Positions 34,601 to 44,740 of a stretch of DNA of 64,000 nt are shown here, in pieces (within the stretch, counting starts at the first letter, position 1; each line of letters begins with the position of its first letter). The DNA comes from WHSW01 sp963767285 (GTDB lineage: Bacteria; Actinomycetota; Thermoleophilia; Solirubrobacterales; 70-9), in contig CAVYDJ010000004.1 in assembly GCA_963767285.1 (NCBI GenBank), positions 744,001 through 808,000 on the forward strand, in the 5' to 3' direction. The translations under genes were made by a program, and so were the position numbers. The notes under the pieces are model-generated. The model saw only the letters and a list, made by a program, of their open reading frames with translations. It did no database searches and had not been told where the DNA came from.

Positions 34601-36142
34601 ATGCAACGCAAGTGGTGGACCCTGCTGGCCGTCTGCGTGGCGACGTTCATGCTGCTGCTGGACGTCACGATCGTCAACGTCGCGTTGCCGGACATCCAGC
34701 GCGAGCTCGACGCCAGCTTCTCGAGCCTGCAATGGGTGGTCGACGCCTACGTGCTCGCTCTGGCGTCGTTCCTGCTCGTCGCCGGCTCGATCGGCGACCG
34801 GATCGGGCGCCGGCGCGTGTTCACCTTCGGCTTCGCCCTGTTCACCGTCTCCTCGATCGCCTGCGGGCTGGCCGGCGATCCGACCGTGCTCAACATCGCT
34901 CGCGGCTTCGAGGGCGCGGGCGGCGCCGCGATGTTCGCGACCGCGCTGGCGCTGATCGCCCAGGAGTTCGAGGGCCGCGAGCGCGCCAACGCGATCGGGA
35001 TCTGGGGGGCGACGGTGGGCGGCGCGGTTGCGATCGGCCCCCTGATCGGCGGCCTCCTGACCGAGGGCTTTGGCTGGGAGGCGATCTTCTTCGTCAACGT
35101 CCCGATCGGGATCGCGGCGATCGTGCTCACCGAGACCCGGCTCGCCAACGTCACGGCGACCGACCCCCAGCAGATCGACTGGCCCGGGCTGTTCACCTTC
35201 TCGCTCGGCCTCTTCGCGCTCATCTTCGCCCTGATCCGCGGCAACGCCGAGGGCTGGGGCAGCGCCCAGATCGTCGCCACGCTGGCGGCCTCGGCGCTGC
35301 TCCTGCTCGCTTTCGTGGTGATCGAGTTGCGGCGCGAGAACGCGATGCTCGACCTCTCGCTGTTCCGGAACCCGTCCTTCACCGGGGTCTCGATCGTCGC
35401 CTTCAGCCTCTCGGCCGGGATGTTCGCGATGTTCCTCTACCTCACCCTCTACATCCAGGACGGGCTCGGCTACTCGCCGCTGGAGGCCGGAGTGCGCTTC
35501 CTGCCGTTGACGGTGCTCTCGTTCATCGTCGCGCCGATCAGCGGCCGGGCGCTTCACCGCGTCCCGGCGCGGGTGCCGATGGGCACGGGCCTGCTCCTGG
35601 TGGGCCTCGGGCTGACCCTGATGCACGGGATCGACCCGGGCGACAGCTGGACCGGGCTGCTGCCGGGCTTCATCGTCGCCGGGATCGGGATCGGGATGGC
35701 GAACCCCGGGATCGCATCGGTCGCGATCGGCGTCGTCGACGCGGCACGCGCCGGGATGGCGTCGGGGATCAACAGCACCTTCCGGCAGGTCGGGATCGCA
35801 ACCGGGACCGCCGCGCTGGGCGCGATCTTCACGGCGCGCATCGACTCCGAGCTCACCAAGCTCCTGCCGCAGGCACCGCCGGAGGCGCTCGACCGGTTCT
35901 CCGAGGCGGTCTCCGCGGGTGCCACCCAGAGCGCGCTGCCGAACGTCCCGGCGCCGTTTCGCGCCGAGGCCGCCGCGGCCGCCGAGCGGGCGTTCATCAC
36001 CGGGTTGAACGAGATCCTCCTGGTCGGCGCGGCGGTCGCGTTCGTCGGCGGGATCGCTGGCTGGCTGCTGGTCCGGCGTCGCGACCTGGTTGCCGTGCCC
36101 GGCGCGGCGCCGCCCGGCTCCGAGGCCGCGCCGGTCGCCTGA
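34601..36142 (+). CDS. DHA2 family MFS exporter (EmrB/QacA type)
   Basis: 513 residues with 14 hydrophobic segments. Motif D1 LLDVTIVNVALPDIQREL, motif A GSIGDRIGRRRVF and motif C-like GATVGGAVAIGPLIGGLL are visible. Proton-coupled drug or metabolite export is the family role; the substrate is unknown. It sits between nadK and recN, which are adjacent in other actinobacteria, so it is an insertion in this block. 12 bp follow the nadK stop. Confidence 0.88.
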   Translation: MQRKWWTLLAVCVATFMLLLDVTIVNVALPDIQRELDASFSSLQWVVDAYVLALASFLLVAGSIGDRIGRRRVFTFGFALFTVSSIACGLAGDPTVLNIARGFEGAGGAAMFATALALIAQEFEGRERANAIGIWGATVGGAVAIGPLIGGLLTEGFGWEAIFFVNVPIGIAAIVLTETRLANVTATDPQQIDWPGLFTFSLGLFALIFALIRGNAEGWGSAQIVATLAASALLLLAFVVIELRRENAMLDLSLFRNPSFTGVSIVAFSLSAGMFAMFLYLTLYIQDGLGYSPLEAGVRFLPLTVLSFIVAPISGRALHRVPARVPMGTGLLLVGLGLTLMHGIDPGDSWTGLLPGFIVAGIGIGMANPGIASVAIGVVDAARAGMASGINSTFRQVGIATGTAALGAIFTARIDSELTKLLPQAPPEALDRFSEAVSAGATQSALPNVPAPFRAEAAAAAERAFITGLNEILLVGAAVAFVGGIAGWLLVRRRDLVAVPGAAPPGSEAAPVA

Positions 36143-36183
36143 GCGCCGCGAATCCGTCGGCACCCGCCGCTAAAAGAGACGGC

Positions 36184-37866
36184 GTGCTGCACGAGCTGCG
36201 GATCGAGAACCTGCTCCTCATCGAGCGCGCCGAGCTGCGCCTCGGGGCGGGCCTGAACGCGATCACGGGGGAGACCGGCGCGGGCAAGACCGTGCTCGCG
36301 CACTCGCTCGACCTGCTGATGGGCGGGCGGGCGCGGCCGCAGATTGTCCGCCCCGGCGCCGACGAGGCCTGGGTCGAGGGCGTCTTCGCGCTCCCCCCGG
36401 GGGCGCTGGACGACCCCGAGCTGGCCGAGGTCGCGGCCCGGCTGCCGGACGGTGCCGAGGACGTCGTGCTCGGGCGGCGGGTCGGCGCGTCGGGACGGAC
36501 CAGCGCCTTCATCGGCGGCCGCTCGGCCTCGGCCCCGGAACTGCGGCTCCTCGGCTCGCGGCTGCTCTCCTTCTACGGCCAGCACGAGCATCGGCGGCTG
36601 ACCCTCGCCTCGGCCCAGCTCGAGATCCTCGACGGGTTCGCCGGCGCCGCGCAGCTGGAGCTGCGGGACACCTACCGCGCCGCGCACGGCGAGGCGACCG
36701 CCCTGGCCCGCGAGCTCGCCGAGCTGCGCGAGCGCGAGGGCTCGCGGGAGCGCGACCTCGACCTGATGCGGTTCGAGCTCTCCGAGATCGAGGCGGCGGG
36801 GCCGGACGAGGCCGAGGAGGCGGAGCTCGATGCCGAGGCCGCCGTGCTCCGCAACGCCGAGGGCCTGCGCGCCGGCGCGGCGCGAGCGCTGGCGGCGGTC
36901 AGCGGCGCCGACGAGGACGGTGGTGGGGCGCGCTCGGCGCTCGCCGAGGCCGAGTCCGGGCTGGCCGGGGTGGCCGGGTTGGACCCCGAGCTCGACGGGC
37001 TCGCCGAGCGCCTGCAGGCTGTCGCCGTCGAGCTCGGCGACACGGCCGGCGGCCTGCGCGCGTATCTGGATCGGATCGAAGCCGAGCCGGGCCGGCTCGA
37101 CGCGGTGGAGGAGCGCCTGACGGCGCTCGACCGGCTGAAGCGCAAGCACGGCGGCACGCTCGAGGCGGTCCTCACGCACGCCGAGCGCTGTCGGGCCGAG
37201 ATCGAGCGGCTGACCAACGCCGAGGAGGTCGCCGAGGAGCTGACGGCGCGGATCGCCGAGGCCGAGGCGCGGCGGGCGAAGCTCGCGGCGAAGCTGACCG
37301 CGGCGCGCCGGGATGCCGCCGAGCGGCTTGGCGAGCGGGTCGCGGCCGAGCTCGCGGAGCTGGCGATGGAGGGGGCGCGCCTCGAGGTCGTGCTCGAGCC
37401 CCATCCCGACGGGTTCGGGCCGAGCGGCGCCGAAACGGTCGAGCTGCTGGTCTCGACCAACCCCGGGATGCCCACCTCGCCGCTCAAGGACGCGGCCTCG
37501 GGCGGCGAGCTGTCGCGGATCATGCTCGCGCTCAGCGGGCTCGCCGGCGACGGCGCCGGCCGCACGCTCGTCTTCGACGAGATCGATGCCGGGGTCGGCG
37601 GCAACACCGCCCGCGCGGTCGGCGAGCGCCTGCGCAAGATCGCCGCCGGCCAGCAGGTCCTCTGCATCACCCATCTGCCGCAGGTCGCCTCGCTTGCACA
37701 GACCCACTTCACGATCGAAAAGCACACGGTCGACGATCAGACGAGCGCGACGGTCGAGCGGGTCGCCGGCGACGAGCTGGTCGCCGAGATCGTCCGCATG
37801 CTGGGCGCCGAGAGCGGCGACGCGGCGGCCGGCCGGCACGCCAAGCAGCTGCTCAAGGCCGCATAA
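36184..37866 (+). CDS. recN: DNA repair ATPase RecN
   Basis: 560 residues from GTG 36184. SMC-like: Walker A ITGETGAGKTVLAHSL near the start, long coiled coil (about 150-360), then the ABC signature DAASGGELSRIMLALSG, Walker B TLVFDEIDAGVGG and QQVLCITHLPQVASLA. Acts in double-strand-break repair. AAGAGA lies just upstream as a weak ribosome-binding site. 7 bp separate it from steA. Confidence 0.94.
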   Translation: MLHELRIENLLLIERAELRLGAGLNAITGETGAGKTVLAHSLDLLMGGRARPQIVRPGADEAWVEGVFALPPGALDDPELAEVAARLPDGAEDVVLGRRVGASGRTSAFIGGRSASAPELRLLGSRLLSFYGQHEHRRLTLASAQLEILDGFAGAAQLELRDTYRAAHGEATALARELAELREREGSRERDLDLMRFELSEIEAAGPDEAEEAELDAEAAVLRNAEGLRAGAARALAAVSGADEDGGGARSALAEAESGLAGVAGLDPELDGLAERLQAVAVELGDTAGGLRAYLDRIEAEPGRLDAVEERLTALDRLKRKHGGTLEAVLTHAERCRAEIERLTNAEEVAEELTARIAEAEARRAKLAAKLTAARRDAAERLGERVAAELAELAMEGARLEVVLEPHPDGFGPSGAETVELLVSTNPGMPTSPLKDAASGGELSRIMLALSGLAGDGAGRTLVFDEIDAGVGGNTARAVGERLRKIAAGQQVLCITHLPQVASLAQTHFTIEKHTVDDQTSATVERVAGDELVAEIVRMLGAESGDAAAGRHAKQLLKAA

Positions 37867-37873
37867 TCGGCGC

Positions 37874-39064
37874 ATGGCTCTGCGTAGCCGGGCGCGCCAG
37901 CTGCTGCGCGGACCCGAGATCCAGCTGCGGCCCTCCGAGGTACCGCGGATCGCCGGCCGGGCGCGGCTCGGGCGGAAGACGAAGAACCTGATCAAGCGGA
38001 TCGGGCCCGGCGACATCGCGGTCATCGACCATGCCGACCTCGATCGCATCGCCGCGGAGGACCTGGTCGCGAGTGGCGTTGGCGCTGTCGTCAACGTCGC
38101 GCGGTCGTCGACCGACCGCTATCCGAACCCTGGCCCGCTGATCCTTGCCCGGGCCGGGGTCATGCTCGTCGACGTCCCCGCCGCGCCCCTGTTCGAGGAG
38201 CTGAGCGACGGCCAGGAGATCGTCGTCCAGGGCCCGGAGGTCCGCTCGAACGGCGCCGTCCTTGCGACCGGAACGGTGATCGATCTCGAGACCGCGAGCG
38301 AGCAGATCGAGCGTCAGCGGGAGCGGATCAACGAGGCCCTCGCCGCCTTCGCGATGAACACGATCGAGCACGTCGAGAACGAGGGCGAGCTGCTGGTCGG
38401 GAAGATCGAGTTCCCGCAGGTCCGCACCGACTTCCGCGGCCGGCATGCGCTGATCGTCGTGCGCGGCACCACCTACCGCCACGACCTCCGCACCCTGCGC
38501 GCCTACATCCAGGACACGCGCCCGGTCCTGGTCGGCGTCGACGGTGGCGCCGACGCGATCCTCGAGGAGGGATTCAAACCGGACATGATCCTGGGTGACA
38601 TGGACTCGGCGACCGACGAGGTGCTGACCAGCGGCGCCGAGGTCGTCGTTCACGCCTACGCCGACGGGCGGGCCCCGGGGCAGGAGCGGCTCGAAGCGCT
38701 CGGCCTCGAGCCGGTGATCGCGCCGGCGATCGGAACCAGCCAGGACGTCGCGATGCTGCTCGCGCACGAGAACGGCGCCGAGCTGATCGTCTCGGTCGGC
38801 GCCCACTTCAACCTCACCGAGTTCCTCGACAAGAACCGGGCCGGGATGTCGTCGACCTTCCTGACGCGGCTGAGGATCGGCGAGACGCTGATCGACGCCA
38901 AGGGCGTGAGCCGCCTCTACAACCCGGGCATCAGCGGCTGGCATCTGTGGGCGTTCCTGGCCGTGTCGCTGATCCTGATCGTGATCGTGGTGGTCAGCTC
39001 ACCGGCGCTCGGCGAGTTCTTCGACCTGCTCTGGTTGAAGATCAAGGTTGCGTTGGACCTATGA
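37874..39064 (+). CDS. steA: Cytokinetic ring protein SteA
   Basis: 396 residues. The N-terminal half has the family segments GRARLGRKTKNLIKRI and AVIDHADLDRIAAEDL. The central thiamin-pyrophosphokinase-like region carries VGVDGGADAILEEGFKPD and ILGDMDSATD. A single membrane helix lies near the C-terminus (WHLWAFLAVSLILIVIVVVS). In corynebacteria SteA and the next gene product SteB act in cell separation. The recN-steA-steB-pyrG order matches Rv1696-Rv1699. Confidence 0.88.
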   Translation: MALRSRARQLLRGPEIQLRPSEVPRIAGRARLGRKTKNLIKRIGPGDIAVIDHADLDRIAAEDLVASGVGAVVNVARSSTDRYPNPGPLILARAGVMLVDVPAAPLFEELSDGQEIVVQGPEVRSNGAVLATGTVIDLETASEQIERQRERINEALAAFAMNTIEHVENEGELLVGKIEFPQVRTDFRGRHALIVVRGTTYRHDLRTLRAYIQDTRPVLVGVDGGADAILEEGFKPDMILGDMDSATDEVLTSGAEVVVHAYADGRAPGQERLEALGLEPVIAPAIGTSQDVAMLLAHENGAELIVSVGAHFNLTEFLDKNRAGMSSTFLTRLRIGETLIDAKGVSRLYNPGISGWHLWAFLAVSLILIVIVVVSSPALGEFFDLLWLKIKVALDL

Positions 39065-39086
39065 CCCGGAGGGGCATCAGAGGCTG

Positions 39087-39995
39087 ATGGGCTACTCCGG
39101 CCGCTACCACGCCGCCTCGCTCGCGGCAGTCTTCCTGGCGCTTGCCGTCGGCATCCTGATCGGGGTCGGGTTCGGATCCGACATCGTCAACGGAACGGCC
39201 GACGATCTCGAGGAGAGCCTTGCCTCCGACCTCGACAGCGCGCGTGCCGACGTCGACGAGCTCGAGGCGCAGCTCGCCGAGGAGAACGACCTCTCCGCCG
39301 CGCTGGCCCCGGCGGTGGTCGAGAACCGCCTGCGCGGCCGCGAGGTCGCGATCGTCGCGCTGGGGGCGCTGGACGAGTCACTCACCGACGGGGTCCGCGG
39401 CGCGCTCGAGCCCGCGGGGGCAAAGGTGCAGGAGATCGCGGTCGTCCGCGAACCGCCTGACGGCGACGCCGCGGCCGCCGTCGTCGCTCGCCCGAACCGC
39501 AACGAAAGCCGGGCCGAGGAGCTCGCGCGCGCCTCGCGGGTCGCCGGCCGCTCGCTGGTCACGGGGGGAGCGAAGTTCGCCGACCTGCGAGCGGCGCTCT
39601 TCAGTCGGTACAGCGGCGAGCCCGGCGACATCGACGGGGTCGTGATCGTCCGCCAGCGGCCCGCCGACCTCCAGGGGCGCGAGGGGACCGATACAGACAC
39701 CGTCGAGGACGGGATCATCGCCGGGATTCAGGAGGCGCTGCCGGATCGCCGCCTGGCGGTCGTCGGTACCGAGGAGGCGGACGCGGACCCGAGCTCGATC
39801 CCGTTCTTCTCCGACCGGGGCGTCGCCAGCGTCGACAACATCGACGAGCTCGCGGGCAAGGTGTCCCTCGTCTACGTCCTCGGCGGTGCCGAAGGCGAGT
39901 TCGGCGTCAAGGACACCGCCGACGCCCTGCTGCCGGACCTGCTGGTCCCCTCGGGCCTCAACTTCGGCGCCGAGACCAAGGGCCAGAACCCCTGA
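39087..39995 (+). CDS. steB: SteB / MctB family protein
   Basis: 302 residues. The N-terminus GYSGRYHAASLAAVFLALAV is a single membrane helix typical of the family annotated as copper transporter (MctB) or SteB. A coiled coil (ADVDELEAQLAEENDLSAAL) and a periplasmic alpha/beta domain follow. In corynebacteria it binds SteA and helps septal separation. The ATG at 39087 was chosen because it matches the family start; AGAGG is just upstream. The stop overlaps the next start (TGATG). Confidence 0.87.
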   Translation: MGYSGRYHAASLAAVFLALAVGILIGVGFGSDIVNGTADDLEESLASDLDSARADVDELEAQLAEENDLSAALAPAVVENRLRGREVAIVALGALDESLTDGVRGALEPAGAKVQEIAVVREPPDGDAAAAVVARPNRNESRAEELARASRVAGRSLVTGGAKFADLRAALFSRYSGEPGDIDGVVIVRQRPADLQGREGTDTDTVEDGIIAGIQEALPDRRLAVVGTEEADADPSSIPFFSDRGVASVDNIDELAGKVSLVYVLGGAEGEFGVKDTADALLPDLLVPSGLNFGAETKGQNP

Positions 39996-40828
39996 TGCTC
40001 TCCGGCCTGGTCGTCTCGGCGCTGGTCGCGGCGATCGCGCTCGCGCCCTGGCTGGCGGACATGCGGCGGGCCGGCCTGGTCCGCGAGAACTACGCCGGGC
40101 GCCGGCTCGCGTTTCCGGGCGGCGCGGCGCTGGTCGCCTGCTCGCTGATCGCACTGGCGCCGCTGGCGATCCTCGACGATCGCGCCGACCTCGACCTGCT
40201 CGACCCCGAGCTGCGCCGCTGGATGGTCTACGTGCTCGGCGTCGCGCTGCTCGGGCTGCTCGACGACGCGCTCGGCCGCGGCCATGCCTCGGACACGGCG
40301 CGAGGCTGGCGCGGGCACGCGCGGACGGTCGCCGGCGGGCGCTTCTCGACCGGGGCGATCAAGGCGGTCGGGGCTCTGGCGCTCGCCGCATATGCGACCT
40401 CGGGGCTCGGCCAGCAGGGGATCGACTACGTCGCCGACCTCGCCCTGTTGCTGCTGACCACCAACCTCTTCAACCTCTTCGACCTGCGCCCCGGCCGCGT
40501 CGAGAAGGTCTTCGTCGTGCTGCTCGCCGGCCTCTGCCTGGGCGCCTGGACCGCGCAGCCGATCGAGCTGCTGGGCCTGTTCATCGGCCCGGTGCTGGTC
40601 GGGGCCGCCTTCACGCTCCGCGAGCGGGCGATGCTTGGCGACACCGGCTCGAACCTGATCGGCGCGCTGGCCGGGGTCGCGATGCTGGTCACGCTCGGCG
40701 ACACCGGCCGCTGGATCGCCCTCGCCCTGGTCGCAGCGCTCACGATCTTCGGGGAGTTCCGGTCGATCTCGAAGACGATCGACTCGGTTCCGCCACTGCG
40801 CTGGATCGACTCGCTGGGCAGGGGGTAG
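39995..40828 (+). CDS. WecA/MraY-like sugar-phosphate transferase (GT4 membrane family)
   Basis: 277 residues with about nine helices. Family motifs: LLGLLDDALGRG (Asp pair), LLLTTNLFNLFDLRPGR, the NxxNxxDG-type segment in a variant form, and AMLGDTGSNLIG. The family transfers a sugar 1-phosphate from UDP-sugar to polyprenyl phosphate. The variant FDLRPG for FDGxxG may mean altered substrate. Its last 79 bases (from 40743) are repeated at 42558, past the next gene. Confidence 0.75.
   Translation: MLSGLVVSALVAAIALAPWLADMRRAGLVRENYAGRRLAFPGGAALVACSLIALAPLAILDDRADLDLLDPELRRWMVYVLGVALLGLLDDALGRGHASDTARGWRGHARTVAGGRFSTGAIKAVGALALAAYATSGLGQQGIDYVADLALLLLTTNLFNLFDLRPGRVEKVFVVLLAGLCLGAWTAQPIELLGLFIGPVLVGAAFTLRERAMLGDTGSNLIGALAGVAMLVTLGDTGRWIALALVAALTIFGEFRSISKTIDSVPPLRWIDSLGRG
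40743..40821 (+). repeat. Direct repeat, left copy (3' end of the GT4 gene)
   Basis: Matches 42558-42636. A 45-bp core is identical (40760-40804 and 42574-42618), with a few mismatches and one single-base gap outside it. The left copy codes for SISKTIDSVPPLRWIDSLG, the end of the GT4 protein; the right copy is out of frame. Confidence 0.85.
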
Positions 40829-40857
40829 GATCACCCAGCACGGAGGAGAGGTCTTTC

Positions 40858-42531
40858 ATGACCCGCACGTTTCGTCTTCTCGTAGTAATCGGAGTGACCG
40901 TGGCAAGCGGCGTTTCCGCGGCCGGGGCGTCGGCCGCCCCGCAGACGTCGACGTTCACGCCCGCGGCGGATTCCTACGTCAGCGCTAAGGAAGCCACCAA
41001 GAACTTCGGCACCAAGGACGAGATCAAGGCCGACGTCGATCCTCTGCTGCGCGGGTTCCTCCGCTTCGATGTGCAAGGCGTGTCCGGGACCGTGACGAAC
41101 GCCACGCTCAGGCTCTACTCGCGAAAGAATTCCACCGTCGGCTTCGACCTCCGCGACGTCCCCAACGACGCCTGGGGGGAGACGACGATCACGCACAACA
41201 ACGCCCCGGCTCCCTCCTCCACCGTGACGGGCTCCTCCGGGCCGCACGGATCGAACGTCTACGTGTCCGTGGACGTCACCTCGCTGGTCCAGGCTAACGG
41301 GCTCGCGAGCTTCGCCGTGACGAACACCAACACGAACGAGCTGAAGTTCACCAGTCGAGAGAAGGAGGCGACGAAGCGGCCACAGCTCGTCGTGGAGTGG
41401 GAGCCGGTGCCGACGCCCCCGAGCAACACGTCGCCGCCGACGATCTCCGGCCAGCCGCACGTCGGCCAAACGCTCACGGGCAACCGGGGCACGTGGACCG
41501 GGACGCAGCCGATCAGCTACGCGGACCAGTGGCTGCGCTGCGACGCCGGGGGCGCCGGATGCGTGGACATCCCGGGCGCGACGGCGACGATGTACCTGGT
41601 CACGGCCGCCGACCTCGGCTCGACGCTTCGATTCCAGGTCACCGCGACGAACTCTCAGGGGTCGAGCATGGCAACGTCGGCCGCGACCGCCGTCGTCACC
41701 GATCCACCGCCCTCACCGGTCATCGCCGCGGCGGGCGACATCGCCTGCAACTCCAGCACGGCGGGGTCCACCACCTGCCGCCACCGGTTCACGTCGGACC
41801 TGCTGGTCAACCAGGGCCTCAGCGCCGTCCTTCCTCTGGGCGACATTCAATACAACAACGGCGAGCTGGCGAACTTCAACGCCTACTACAACCCGACCTG
41901 GGGGAGGGTCAAGGACATCACCTACCCCGCTCCCGGGAACCATGAGTACTACACGGCCGGGGCGACCGGCTACTACAGCTACTTCGGCGCCCGAGCCGGA
42001 GACCCCAGCAAGGGGTACTACAGCTACGACATCGGGAACTGGCACATGATCGCCCTGAACTCCAACTGCTCGGCGATCGGTGGCTGCGGCACGACCTCGG
42101 CCCAGACCCAGTGGCTGCGAAACGACCTGGCCGCCCATCCGACCGCCTGCACGCTCGCCTACTGGCACCACCCGCGGTTCAATTCCGGGGCCGAGTACGG
42201 GAACAACAGCACCTACCAGCCGTTCTGGCAGGCCCTCTACGACTACGACGCGGAGATCGTGCTCGGCGGTCACGAGCACGTCTACGAGCGCTTCGCCCCG
42301 CAGACCCCAACCGGCGCGGCCGACCCGGCGGGTGGGATCCGCCATTTCACCGTCGGGACCGGCGGGAGGAGCCATTACGGGTTCGGCTCCACAGCGGCGA
42401 ACAGCCAGGTCCGCCATTCGGGAACGTTCGGTGTCCTGAAGCTGACGCTCCACCCGGGGAGCTACGACTGGCAGTTCGTTCCGGAGGCGGGGAAGACTTT
42501 CACCGATACGGGTTCGTACGCCTGCCACTGA
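40858..42531 (+). CDS. Secreted DNRLRE-domain metallophosphoesterase
   Basis: 557 residues. Signal peptide to about residue 28. N-terminal DNRLRE/CBM96-like domain (TFTPAADSYVSAKEATKNFG, to about residue 180), then an Ig-like domain (PPTISGQPHVGQTLTGNRG), then a calcineurin-like phosphoesterase: AAAGDIACN, PLGDIQYNNGE, YPAPGNHEYY, TLAYWHHPRF and LGGHEHVYERF. The five metal-site motifs are complete. The family hydrolyses phosphate esters or nucleotides outside the cell. GGAGGAGAG lies before the ATG. It is bracketed by 79-bp direct repeats, a sign of insertion between the transferase gene and pyrG. Confidence 0.85.
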   Translation: MTRTFRLLVVIGVTVASGVSAAGASAAPQTSTFTPAADSYVSAKEATKNFGTKDEIKADVDPLLRGFLRFDVQGVSGTVTNATLRLYSRKNSTVGFDLRDVPNDAWGETTITHNNAPAPSSTVTGSSGPHGSNVYVSVDVTSLVQANGLASFAVTNTNTNELKFTSREKEATKRPQLVVEWEPVPTPPSNTSPPTISGQPHVGQTLTGNRGTWTGTQPISYADQWLRCDAGGAGCVDIPGATATMYLVTAADLGSTLRFQVTATNSQGSSMATSAATAVVTDPPPSPVIAAAGDIACNSSTAGSTTCRHRFTSDLLVNQGLSAVLPLGDIQYNNGELANFNAYYNPTWGRVKDITYPAPGNHEYYTAGATGYYSYFGARAGDPSKGYYSYDIGNWHMIALNSNCSAIGGCGTTSAQTQWLRNDLAAHPTACTLAYWHHPRFNSGAEYGNNSTYQPFWQALYDYDAEIVLGGHEHVYERFAPQTPTGAADPAGGIRHFTVGTGGRSHYGFGSTAANSQVRHSGTFGVLKLTLHPGSYDWQFVPEAGKTFTDTGSYACH

Positions 42532-42557
42532 CACGCGATACACGGAGCCACGCGGGC

Positions 42558-42636
42558 CGATCTTCGGGAGTTTCGGTCGATCTCGAAGACGATCGACTCG
42601 GTTCCGCCACTGCGCTGGCTAGACTCGCTCGGCAGA
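42558..42636 (+). repeat. Direct repeat, right copy (non-coding, before pyrG)
   Basis: Second copy of the GT4 3' end, 24 bp before the pyrG ATG. It carries the same 45-bp core as the left copy. Probably marks the ancestral GT4-pyrG junction. Confidence 0.85.
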
Positions 42637-42659
42637 GTGAAGGAAGGCGGGACGCAACG

Positions 42660-44348
<1,689 letters not shown>

Positions 44349-44360
44349 TCCGTGAGCGCT

Positions 44361-44366
44361 TAGCCT
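44361..44366 (+). promoter_or_regulatory. -10 box TAGCCT for leaderless SnoaL gene
   Basis: TAGCCT ends 8 nt before ATG 44375. No Shine-Dalgarno sequence. It starts a new unit after pyrG. Confidence 0.5.
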
Positions 44367-44374
44367 GTCGCCGG

Positions 44375-44740
44375 ATGGGCGATGGCGAAGCGGTGATCCG
44401 TGACATCTGGCGTCGCTGGAACGACGGCGAGCGCGAGTACAACCCCGAGATCATCGACCCCGAGATCGAGATCCACTCGGCGCTCACCGGCCAGGTGTTT
44501 CGGGGGGAAGAGGGGGTGACGCGCTGGGTCGCCGAGATCGACGAGCAGTTCGAGGCGTGGGAGCTCGCGATCGAGAGCATCGACGAGCGTTCAACCGATC
44601 ACCTGGTCGTTCGTGGATCGGTTCAGGCTCGCGGCCGGCAGAGTGGGCTCGACCTCGATCAGCCGATCACGTGGCGTATCGAGTTGCGCAACGGGCGCCT
44701 GCTGCGGCTGGAGAACACGATCGGTTGGGGCGACGAGTGA
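44375..44740 (+). CDS. SnoaL-like / nuclear transport factor 2 fold protein
   Basis: 121 residues. EAVIRDIWRRWNDGE, the PEIEIHSALTG strand and GVTRWVAEIDEQFEAWEL fit the SnoaL-like alpha+beta barrel family, which includes isomerases, hydrolases and binding proteins. The substrate cannot be inferred. The stop overlaps the GTG of the peptidase gene (GTGA), so the two are coupled. Confidence 0.7.
   Translation: MGDGEAVIRDIWRRWNDGEREYNPEIIDPEIEIHSALTGQVFRGEEGVTRWVAEIDEQFEAWELAIESIDERSTDHLVVRGSVQARGRQSGLDLDQPITWRIELRNGRLLRLENTIGWGDE

Noticed and set aside
34612..36183. Long plus-strand reading frame continuous with the recN frame across the MFS gene
   Set aside because: It is a GC-driven shadow of the MFS gene: Arg/Pro/Asp-rich, no domains. 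RecN family sequence starts only at 36184.
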